Source: Chloroflexota bacterium
GTDB lineage: Bacteria > Chloroflexota > Anaerolineae > 4572-78 > J111
Reading direction: 5' to 3'
Assembly: GCA_003695455.1 (NCBI GenBank)
Contig: RFJF01000767.1
Location: 1 to 6,090 of the forward strand
Length of the DNA stretch: 6,090 nt
Shown in pieces: positions 1-4,682 of this stretch (the stretch's first letter is position 1; every line of letters starts with the position of its first letter). The position numbers and the translations under genes are program-made. The notes below the pieces were generated by a model, which was not told the origin of the DNA, searched no databases, and saw only the letters and a program-made list of their open reading frames with translations.

Positions 1-235
1 GCGTTGGGGTGCGGGTTGGCCGGGGTGTTGGCGTGGCAGACGGGCGCTCGGTAGCTGTGGGCGCAGGCGTGCGGGTTGGCGCAACCGGGGTTTTGCCAGG
101 CGATACCTGCGCGACCGGCGCGGGCGGGGCGCCGGTCGGGTTGGGGGCGGGCGCCGCCGCCGAATTAGCGCAGCCGGCCAACGCCACTACCGGCAGAAGC
201 AGAATCGCCAATCGCGCTAAATTTTGCCGAATCAT
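1..235 (-). CDS. Lipoprotein with Pro/Thr-rich linker, N-terminal part only
   Basis: A minus-strand reading frame starts at ATG 235-233 and is open to the window edge, giving the first 78 residues. The N-terminus is MIRQNLARLAILLLPVVALAGCANS: a short basic region, a hydrophobic core and the lipobox LAGC with Cys at about residue 22. This is a classic signal peptidase II signal, so the mature protein should be lipid-anchored on the outer face of the membrane. After the Cys comes an Ala/Pro/Thr-rich low-complexity tract (residues about 23-78) typical of a spacer holding a distal domain away from the membrane. That domain lies outside the window, so the function is unknown. The start overlaps the stop of the M23 peptidase gene by 4 bases (ATGA), and a GGGAGG ribosome-binding site (242-247) lies 6 bases upstream inside that gene. 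This indicates translational coupling. The lipobox and coupling are seen directly; the operon role is inferred. Confidence 0.85.
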   Translation of the reverse strand, partial: MIRQNLARLAILLLPVVALAGCANSAAAPAPNPTGAPPAPVAQVSPGKTPVAPTRTPAPTATERPSATPTPRPTRTPT

Positions 236-1020
236 TGGCGGCCTCCCACGTCCGGCGGCCACGGAAATTCGTAGTTGTTGAGCATCAGCCCGCCAAAAGT
301 GACGTCCGGCTGGTCCTGCAGGGTTTGCCAGCGTCGCGGGTCGGTCAGGTCGCGTTCGTAGCCACGGCCAAAACTCCCAACCAGCGCCAGATTGTCCCAG
401 TCGGCGTTGATGAGCGGCACCGGGTTGTAGGCCCGGTTGTGGAAATTGTTGCGGATTTCCAGATGCAGGTGCGGCGCAGAATGGCAGGTGCCAAATGAAT
501 CGCCGCTGAGGGCCACCACCTCGCCCTGTTTGACCCGCCGGCCCAGGCTGATTGTTGGAGCTTCCAGCAGATGCCCGTAAAACGAGCTGTAGCCGTTAGG
601 GTGGTCAATGGTCAGGTTGTGCGGCCACGAGCCGTGGCGGCTGTCAATTTCGCTGACAACGCCATCGCCAATGGCAATGATTTCTGTGCCGCACGGCGCG
701 CTGAAATCCAGCCCAAAGTGGAGGCCCTGTCCGGCGCGGTAAAAAATGTTACGCTGTACAAACGCGCCCACCGTGTTGCCGTACGATTGCCCCAGCAGCC
801 AGGTATCCGGGCCGGGCGGCGAGGCAAACGGCAGGCCGAACGGCGGCTCGGCGGGCGGTTCCGGCGGCGGATTCACTGCCGGAATACCGGCGTGGTTGAG
901 CGTGGGGTCGTCGCCGGTTTGGGCGTTGAGCCGGGGGGCAGCAAACGGCAGGCCGGCCAACAGCAGCGCCAACAGAATGATGGTGGTTATCAGGTGCTTT
1001 TCAGTCAAAAGTTTGTGCAT
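232..1020 (-). CDS. Secreted M23 (LytM-type) zinc metallopeptidase
   Basis: Predicted peptidoglycan endopeptidase of family M23, 262 residues from ATG 1020-1018. Residues 1-33 form a signal peptide (basic start, hydrophobic run at about 10-24, likely cleavage after LNA33). A Pro-rich linker (about 48-73) precedes the catalytic domain (about 80-195). The zinc and catalytic motifs are complete: HFGLD (His101, Asp105), FYGHLL (His150) and PHLHLEIR (His184, His186). An active enzyme cutting peptide cross-links is therefore likely. A C-terminal tail of about 65 residues (GRGYERDLTDPRRW and on) belongs to no domain I recognise. Cys110 and Cys179 flank the metal motifs and could form a disulfide. 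The frame can be extended 18 codons to a TTG (1074-1072) that has GGAG 6 bases upstream, giving 280 residues. I prefer ATG 1020 because it puts the signal peptide at the N-terminus, though it lacks a clear ribosome-binding site. Its gene is third in the fni operon and overlaps the following lipoprotein gene. Confidence 0.9.
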   Translation of the reverse strand: MHKLLTEKHLITTIILLALLLAGLPFAAPRLNAQTGDDPTLNHAGIPAVNPPPEPPAEPPFGLPFASPPGPDTWLLGQSYGNTVGAFVQRNIFYRAGQGLHFGLDFSAPCGTEIIAIGDGVVSEIDSRHGSWPHNLTIDHPNGYSSFYGHLLEAPTISLGRRVKQGEVVALSGDSFGTCHSAPHLHLEIRNNFHNRAYNPVPLINADWDNLALVGSFGRGYERDLTDPRRWQTLQDQPDVTFGGLMLNNYEFPWPPDVGGRQ

Positions 1021-1033
1021 TTTGTGATATAAG

Positions 1034-1061
1034 GGAGTATGGAGTAGGAAGCAGGAAGTAG
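1034..1061. repeat. Four degenerate purine-rich heptamers
   Basis: Read on the plus strand, four consecutive 7-base units run GGAGTAT, GGAGTAG, GAAGCAG, GAAGTAG. They fill most of the 57-base gap between the LysM-CAP stop and the preferred M23 start. The pattern resembles short tandem heptanucleotide repeats found between genes in some bacteria, notably cyanobacteria. Whether other copies exist in this genome cannot be seen here. The 7-base period does not keep reading frame, which argues mildly against this stretch being the coding start of the M23 gene. Confidence 0.6.
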
Positions 1062-1084
1062 AAAAAACTTCCAATTCTTACTCC
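1041..1084. repeat. Imperfect hairpin between LysM-CAP and M23 genes
   Basis: The left arm (1041-1058, GGAGTAGGAAGCAGGAAG) pairs with the right arm (1068-1084, CTTCCAATTCTTACTCC) with a few mismatches and one bulge: GGAGTA pairs with TACTCC and GGAAG with CTTCC. The loop is an A-rich stretch (T-rich in the minus-strand transcript). The hairpin includes the TAA stop of the LysM-CAP gene and overlaps the heptamer run. It lacks a terminal U-run after the stem in the direction of transcription, so it is not a standard terminator. It could be an mRNA processing or stability element, or a small interspersed repeat. Confidence 0.45.
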
Positions 1085-2394
1085 GTGATCCCTGTTTCCT
1101 GCTCCTTTTCCCCGTTTTCGCCGTTTTCACCGTCTCGCTGGGCAAAATCCAGCACAAAGGTGTACCAGCCGGGCGGCCCTTCGGCTACGCCCACCCCAAT
1201 TTGCTCAAAGCGTTCGTGCAAAATGTTGGCCCGGTGCGGCGCGCTGTTCATAAACCAGCGCACGGCTTCGGTTGCGGTTTCGGTGATTGGTTTTGTGTTC
1301 CGCTGGATGTTTTCGCCCACCCAGTTGGCAGTGATTTGGTGCTGGTCAAAGCGAGCGCGCAAATCAACCCCTTCCGGCGTTTGGTGTGCAAAGTAGCCGC
1401 GCGCTACCATATCTTGCGCGTGCGCCAGTGCCATCTGCGATATTTCCGGGTCGAGCGCCAGCGGCGGCAGGCCGCGCTGTTCGCGCTCGGCGTTGACGGC
1501 AGCTACCGTTTGCGTTACCAGCGATGTCAGACCGGCAGGCATGGCCTGGGGGTTGGTAATTTGCGGCAGGGCAGGGTTGGCCTCCGGGTTGTCGGGCGGC
1601 GAGGTCACCGGGATAACGACCTGTTGCCCCACGCGCAGTAAATTGGGGTTTAACCCCGGGTTGGCCGCCACAATATCCTCTACGGTTGAGCCGTACAAAA
1701 AAGAGAGATAGGTTAGCGTATCGCCGCCGGCAACAGTGTGTACCACCGCCGCCGTGCCAAATTTTACCTGCGCCGGGGGAATAATCAACTCCTGTCCGGC
1801 GCGCAGGGTGTGCGTAACCGGCAGCGAATTGGCGGCGCGCAGCAAATCAACGCTGACGTTGTGTTCCGCCGCAATGCCGGAGAGCGTATCGCCGGATTTG
1901 ACGGTGACGACTACCGGCTCCGGCGTGGGCGAAGGCGTGCCGGTTGGTTGCGGGGTGGGGGTCGGCGCGGTGGGGCTGGGTGTTACCGTGACCGGAATGA
2001 TCAGTTTCTGTCCAATTTGCAGGCGGGTAGGGTCGGTGATGTTGTTGGCATCAAGCAGGTCATCCACCGGAATGTTAAATGCCGCCGCAATTTTTAGCGG
2101 CGCATCGCCCGGCTGCACCTGATAAAATACAGGGATGGGGGTGGGAGTTTGGGTGGGCGGTACCGGGGTGGCCGTGCGGGTGGGCACCAGCCCGGCAGCA
2201 GGGGTCGAGTCTTCAACGGGCCGGGGTGTTGGGCCGGGCGTGGGAGATGCAGCTTCCACGGCAAATTCCACTTCTGCCGGCGGCGCAGACGTGCCAAACC
2301 AGAGACTCCAAACTACCGCCGCGGTTACCAGCAGCCCCAACGTGACCGCAATCCGCCACACATGGGCGTTAAAAAATTCCTTGAATCGCTTCAT
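1078..2394 (-). CDS. Membrane-anchored protein with three LysM domains and a CAP/SCP domain
   Basis: A 438-residue surface protein. Residues about 14-33 are a single hydrophobic segment after a basic N-terminus (MKRFKEFF), acting as an uncleaved anchor or signal. A Pro/Thr-rich stretch (about 50-88) leads to three LysM glycan-binding modules at about 90-134, 161-206 and 217-263, each ending in a 'G-Q-x-L/V-I-I/V-IP' pattern. PT-rich spacers separate the first two. A CAP domain of the YkwD type follows at about 291-420. It keeps the four residues expected of the family: His337 (YFAH), Glu361 (GEN), Glu376 (EAVRW) and His387 (APHRANI). LysM modules bind N-acetylglucosamine polymers, so wall attachment is likely; the activity of bacterial CAP domains is poorly defined. 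The C-terminal 17 or so residues (from DGENGENGEK) are a low-complexity tail made from DNA repeats. The start is ATG 2394-2392, only 5 bases after the fni stop and without a strong ribosome-binding site, so coupling to fni translation is likely. Confidence 0.93.
   Translation of the reverse strand: MKRFKEFFNAHVWRIAVTLGLLVTAAVVWSLWFGTSAPPAEVEFAVEAASPTPGPTPRPVEDSTPAAGLVPTRTATPVPPTQTPTPIPVFYQVQPGDAPLKIAAAFNIPVDDLLDANNITDPTRLQIGQKLIIPVTVTPSPTAPTPTPQPTGTPSPTPEPVVVTVKSGDTLSGIAAEHNVSVDLLRAANSLPVTHTLRAGQELIIPPAQVKFGTAAVVHTVAGGDTLTYLSFLYGSTVEDIVAANPGLNPNLLRVGQQVVIPVTSPPDNPEANPALPQITNPQAMPAGLTSLVTQTVAAVNAEREQRGLPPLALDPEISQMALAHAQDMVARGYFAHQTPEGVDLRARFDQHQITANWVGENIQRNTKPITETATEAVRWFMNSAPHRANILHERFEQIGVGVAEGPPGWYTFVLDFAQRDGENGENGEKEQETGITE
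1105..1131 (-). repeat. Three tandem 9-base units at the 3' end of the LysM-CAP gene
   Basis: Read on the coding (minus) strand the units are GGTGAAAAC, GGCGAAAAC, GGGGAAAAG, encoding GENGENGEK. They are in frame and lie just past the end of the CAP fold. More purine-rich sequence follows and continues through the stop codon into the hairpin and heptamer region. Confidence 0.6.
2132..2157 (+). other. Canonical G-quadruplex motif on the template strand of the LysM-CAP gene
   Basis: The plus strand holds five G-runs of three or more (2132-2134, 2137-2141, 2143-2145, 2151-2153, 2155-2157) with loops of 2, 1, 5 and 1 bases, meeting the usual G3+N1-7 pattern. The mRNA carries the C-rich complement, so any structure would form in DNA. 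The sequence is the complement of Pro/Thr codons in the linker before the first LysM domain and may be only a by-product of that coding. A looser G-rich cluster lies at 1952-1980 over the next PT linker. Confidence 0.5.
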
Positions 2395-2399
2395 GATTT

Positions 2400-3425
2400 T
2401 TAGGGATTTAGCCGGAGTAGCCGGTCAGTATGTTGCAGTTCTGCCACAGATTTTGCGCCAATGCAGAACATGGCAATTTTGAGTTCGGCGTGGGTAACGG
2501 TAATCTGGTCCAGCACCGCCTCCAGCGAGTTGGCCGCGGCCTTGAGAAACGGCCCGGCCATGCCGCCCAACTCGGCGCCCAGGGCCAGACACTTGGCAAC
2601 ATCAAGCCCGTTGCGCAGGCCGCCGCTGGCAACCACCGGCAAATGCGGCGCGCCCTGTTTGGCAGCCAGAATCGCCTCGCTGGTGGGGATGCCCCAATCC
2701 ACAAAGGTGGCGGCAATTTTGCGCTGCACGTCGGTTTGGGCGCGGTACATCTCTACCTGGCTCCAGCTTGTGCCACCGGCGCCGGCCACATCAATAGCCG
2801 CCACGCCGGATTCGGCCAGCCGCCGGGCCGTATCGGCAGAAAAGCCCCAGCCCACCTCTTTGGCAATCACCGGCACAGTCAGCGCGCGGCACACCTGCTC
2901 GACCTTGTTCAGCAAGCCGCTGAAATTGGTGTCGCCTTCCGGCTGAACCGCCTCTTGCAGGGCGTTAAAATGCAAAATCAGGCCATCGGCTTCAATCATG
3001 TCAACGGCGCGGCGGCAGTGTTCCACCGAGTAACCGTAATTGAGCTGAACCGCGCCCAGATTTGCCAGCAAAAGTATGTTGGGCGCAACCGGCCTCACCC
3101 GGAACGTTGTCGCCAGATCGGGGTCTTCCAACGCGGCCCGCTGCGACCCCACGCCCATGGCAATACCGGATTCCTCGGCAGCCTGGGCCAGCGTGCGGTT
3201 AATGAGCTGGGCGTGCTCGGTGCCGCCCGTCATCGAGGAGATGAGCAGGGGTGCGCGCAGCGTTTTACCCAAAAAAGTGATGGATGTGTCAACCTGCGCC
3301 AAATCCATTTCCGGCAGGGCCTGGTGCAGAAAATGATACTTCTCCAGCCCGGTGGTGAGCTGCTTAAAGCTGACATCTTTTTCAAGGTTGATGCGAATAT
3401 GTTCGGATTTGCGTTGTTCGTGCAT
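2400..3425 (-). CDS. fni: Isopentenyl-diphosphate delta-isomerase, type 2 (FMN-dependent)
   Basis: Interconverts isopentenyl and dimethylallyl diphosphate, the building blocks of isoprenoids, using reduced FMN; a cytoplasmic TIM-barrel enzyme. The 341 residues from ATG 3425-3423 match the family's usual 340-350. Visible signatures in order: RKSEH (5-9) near the N-terminus; SSMTGG (63-68) and GVGSQR (91-96) at the flavin and substrate site; LHFNALQE (His152, Asn154, and Gln157/Glu158 which serve in catalysis and Mg2+ binding); KEVGWG (189-194, flavin-contacting Lys); GGTSW (217-221); and SGGLRNG (267-273), the FMN phosphate loop. All key residues look intact. The frame can be extended to TTG 3503-3501, but that codon sits inside the -35 box of the gene's own promoter and the added residues match no family sequence, so ATG 3425 is chosen. 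No clear Shine-Dalgarno sequence precedes it. It is the first gene of the operon, followed after 5 bases by the LysM-CAP gene. Confidence 0.96.
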   Translation of the reverse strand: MHEQRKSEHIRINLEKDVSFKQLTTGLEKYHFLHQALPEMDLAQVDTSITFLGKTLRAPLLISSMTGGTEHAQLINRTLAQAAEESGIAMGVGSQRAALEDPDLATTFRVRPVAPNILLLANLGAVQLNYGYSVEHCRRAVDMIEADGLILHFNALQEAVQPEGDTNFSGLLNKVEQVCRALTVPVIAKEVGWGFSADTARRLAESGVAAIDVAGAGGTSWSQVEMYRAQTDVQRKIAATFVDWGIPTSEAILAAKQGAPHLPVVASGGLRNGLDVAKCLALGAELGGMAGPFLKAAANSLEAVLDQITVTHAELKIAMFCIGAKSVAELQHTDRLLRLNP

Positions 3426-3474
3426 GGGTGTGCAACTTTTTTGAATTTGGGGTGTTTTAGAAATAGTGCTGGCT

Positions 3475-3503
3475 AGTTTACCCTTGCCCCAAACCCTAGT
3501 CAA
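3475..3503 (-). promoter_or_regulatory. Promoter of the fni operon
   Basis: On the minus strand, TTGACT (3503-3498) is followed by a 17-base spacer and TAAACT (3480-3475), matching 5 of 6 and 4 of 6 positions of the sigma70 consensus. Transcription would begin near 3468, leaving a leader of about 40 bases before the fni ATG. A weaker second candidate on the same strand is TTGCAG (3574-3569), a 15-base spacer and TATAAC (3553-3548). Confidence 0.6.
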
Positions 3504-3555
3504 ACCCGCAGAAACGTTTGAGACTGCACAAAACCTACTTTTGTTGAGTTATACA

Positions 3556-3584
3556 TTGACAGTTTTTGCTGCAATTGGTAAAAT
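3556..3584 (+). promoter_or_regulatory. Strong sigma70-type promoter of acpP
   Basis: TTGACA (3556-3561, perfect), a 17-base spacer and TAAAAT (3579-3584, 5 of 6). Predicted start of transcription is near 3591, giving a leader of about 70 bases. This near-consensus strength fits a highly expressed gene such as acpP. A bulged inverted repeat (3555-3575, ATTG-A-CAG / CTG-CAAT) overlaps the -35 box and spacer and could be an operator. Confidence 0.75.
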
Positions 3585-3642
3585 GCGCGGAGTCTACACA
3601 AAAAATGCCAACTGAGCCAAAGTTTGCAACCAAAAAAATCTC

Positions 3643-3648
3643 AAGGAG
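3643..3648 (+). promoter_or_regulatory. Ribosome-binding site of acpP
   Basis: AAGGAG lies 11 bases before ATG 3660. It selects that start over the in-frame TTG at 3624, which has no such site and would add 12 residues not seen in acyl carrier proteins. Confidence 0.75.
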
Positions 3649-3659
3649 ACCAAAATCAA

Positions 3660-3896
3660 ATGAGTAATGACGAAGTATTCAACAAAGTAAAAGAAATCAT
3701 CATCGAACAGCTTGGTGCCGATGAAGCTGATATTACCATGGAAGCCAGCTTTCGGGATGATTTGGAAGCCGATTCGCTTGACCTGGTAGAATTGATTATG
3801 GCGTTTGAAGAAGAATTCGGCGGCGAAATTTCCGACGAGGAAGCCCAAAAAATTACCACCGTTGGCGAAGCAGTTCGATACCTGAGCGCCAGCTAA
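3660..3896 (+). CDS. acpP: Acyl carrier protein
   Basis: A small acidic protein of 78 residues, the normal size for bacterial ACP. It carries growing acyl chains on a 4'-phosphopantetheine arm during fatty acid synthesis in the cytoplasm. The attachment motif is [12 protein letters not shown] with the modified Ser at residue 39. The four-helix layout is recognisable: helix I about 4-18, the loop before DDLEADS, helix II from Ser39, then [26 protein letters not shown]. It has a near-consensus promoter and a clear ribosome-binding site and appears to be transcribed alone, ended by a terminator-like hairpin. No fab genes adjoin it here, unlike the common fabD-fabG-acpP-fabF cluster. Because that cluster is absent, a carrier role in another acyl pathway cannot be fully excluded, but the length and motif fit the housekeeping protein. 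Confidence 0.95.
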   Translation: MSNDEVFNKVKEIIIEQLGADEADITMEASFRDDLEADSLDLVELIMAFEEEFGGEISDEEAQKITTVGEAVRYLSAS

Positions 3897-3925
3897 TCTG
3901 CATCCCCGGATAGTTTTCCTGCAAA

Positions 3926-3945
3926 CCGCGGCTTTTAAACCGCGG
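3926..3945. repeat. CCGCGG stem-loop formed by a 10-base direct repeat
   Basis: AAACCGCGGC occurs twice (3923-3932 and 3937-3946). Because CCGCGG is its own complement, the two copies can pair as a 6-base all-GC stem (3926-3931 with 3940-3945) around an 8-base loop, CTTTTAAA. It starts 29 bases after the acpP stop. No T-run follows on either strand, so by itself it is not a typical terminator; it may stabilise the acpP transcript's 3' end. Confidence 0.5.
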
Positions 3946-3962
3946 CAAATTTGAACCACCAG

Positions 3963-4005
3963 AAAAGCTCGAGGTTGCCGCACCGGTGCCCGGGCTTTTT
4001 ATTTT
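3963..4005 (+). terminator. Rho-independent terminator-like hairpin after acpP
   Basis: AAAAGCTCG (3963-3971) pairs with CGGGCTTTT (3991-3999), with one G-T pair. The perfect palindrome GCACCGGTGC (3980-3989) sits within the loop and can form an inner stem. The downstream arm runs into a T-rich tail (CTTTTTATTTT, 3995-4005). It would end the acpP transcript; it lies directly before the mobA ribosome-binding site, so it could also tune read-through into mobA. Confidence 0.55.
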
Positions 4006-4016
4006 GGAGTTTTGTG

Positions 4017-4628
4017 GTGACAGATAACCCTTCAGTCAGCGTGGCAATTCTGGCCGGCGGCCGCAGCAAACGGATGGGGCGCGACAAGGCATTTCTCACG
4101 GTGGGCGGCGTGCCGGTCATTGAACGGGTCATTGCCCGCGTCCGTTCCCTCACCGATGATTTGTTTATCAGCACCAATAACGGCGAGAAATACCGGCGCT
4201 TTGGCCTGCCCACCGTGCCTGATGTGATTCCTGACAAGGCCGCGCTCGGCGGTATTTACAGTGCCATCTGCGCTGCCAAATATGCGCACGTGCTGGTGGT
4301 TGCCTGCGATATGCCGTTTCTCAACCGGCCCCTGCTCAAGCATCTGATTCGGCTGGCGCCCACCGCCGACGTGGTGACGCCGCGCATTCACACAACCCAG
4401 CCGGAAACGTTGCACGCCGTGTACGCCAAAGCCTGCCTGCCCGCCATTGAGGCCAAACTGGCCGCCAACCGGCTGCGGATTATCGGCTTTTTTGATGATG
4501 TTACGGTGCGGTATCTGGAAGCGCCCGAAATCTCACAGTTCGACCCGCAGTTTCATTCATTCCTCAATATGAATACGCCCGACGACTGGCAAAAGCTGGA
4601 TCAACTTGCCAACATTGAAGAATGTTAA
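4017..4628 (+). CDS. mobA: Molybdenum cofactor guanylyltransferase (MobA family)
   Basis: Transfers GMP from GTP to molybdopterin-bound molybdenum, giving the guanine dinucleotide cofactor of DMSO-reductase-type enzymes; cytoplasmic. The 203 residues are typical in length. Visible nucleotidyltransferase signatures: ILAGGRSKRMGRDKAFL (11-27), with the LAGG loop and the RMGxDK motif for GTP; ALGGIYSAI (76-84), corresponding to the family's GPLAGI segment; CDMPFL (97-102), with Asp98 as the likely Mg2+ ligand; and NMNTPDDW near the C-terminus, the usual family ending. The start is GTG 4017, with GGAG (4006-4009) 7 bases upstream; GTG 4014 is possible but too close. An extension to TTG 3951 would run through the hairpins and adds unrelated sequence. 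No other cofactor genes adjoin it. Related NTP transferases (MocA/CTP-specific types) are the main alternative, but the motifs favour MobA. Confidence 0.9.
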   Translation: MTDNPSVSVAILAGGRSKRMGRDKAFLTVGGVPVIERVIARVRSLTDDLFISTNNGEKYRRFGLPTVPDVIPDKAALGGIYSAICAAKYAHVLVVACDMPFLNRPLLKHLIRLAPTADVVTPRIHTTQPETLHAVYAKACLPAIEAKLAANRLRIIGFFDDVTVRYLEAPEISQFDPQFHSFLNMNTPDDWQKLDQLANIEEC

Positions 4629-4642
4629 AAGTGTGATATAAT
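4615..4642 (+). promoter_or_regulatory. Promoter of the sensor kinase gene
   Basis: TTGAAG (4615-4620), a 16-base spacer and a perfect TATAAT (4637-4642). The -35 box lies within the last codons of mobA. Transcription would begin near 4649, with a leader of about 34 bases before ATG 4683. Confidence 0.55.
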
Positions 4643-4672
4643 TTGAAGGGTAGGAATTTAGTCCCATCACAC
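4631..4672. promoter_or_regulatory. Seven-base inverted repeat around the kinase -10 box
   Basis: GTGTGAT (4631-4637) and ATCACAC (4666-4672) are perfect reverse complements separated by 28 bases. The left arm touches the -10 box and the right arm ends just before the weak ribosome-binding site (AGG, 4673-4675). The arms resemble CRP-type half-sites, but the spacing is far too wide for one dimer of that family. They could bind two dimers or a looping regulator, or be chance. Confidence 0.35.
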
Positions 4673-4682
4673 AGGTAAAATT

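Noticed and set aside
1021..1084. The hairpin after the LysM-CAP gene as a rho-independent terminator
   Set aside because: The T-run is in the loop, not after the stem, and the M23 gene follows at once in the same direction.
1736..2122. Plus-strand open frames opposite the LysM-CAP gene
   Set aside because: They are Gly/Val-rich mirror images of the Pro/Thr linkers with no ribosome-binding site or recognisable domain.
2430..3476. A 348-codon plus-strand open frame opposite fni
   Set aside because: It lies wholly antisense to a gene with a full set of family motifs, its translation shows no domain, and GC-rich codon bias easily leaves such frames open.
3426..3503. An N-terminal extension of fni from TTG 3503
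   Set aside because: The TTG forms part of the -35 box, transcription should start downstream of it, and the extra 26 residues do not resemble the family.
3548..3574. A second minus-strand promoter (TTGCAG, TATAAC) for fni
   Set aside because: The 15-base spacer is short and it overlaps the much better plus-strand acpP promoter; kept only as a weak alternative.
3975..4003. A promoter for mobA (TTGCCG, N17, TTTATT)
   Set aside because: Both boxes are poor matches and overlap the terminator-like hairpin; transcription would begin almost at the ribosome-binding site.
4631..4672. A CRP-type binding site
   Set aside because: The half-sites match TGTGA/TCACA, but the gap is about 30 bases instead of 6.
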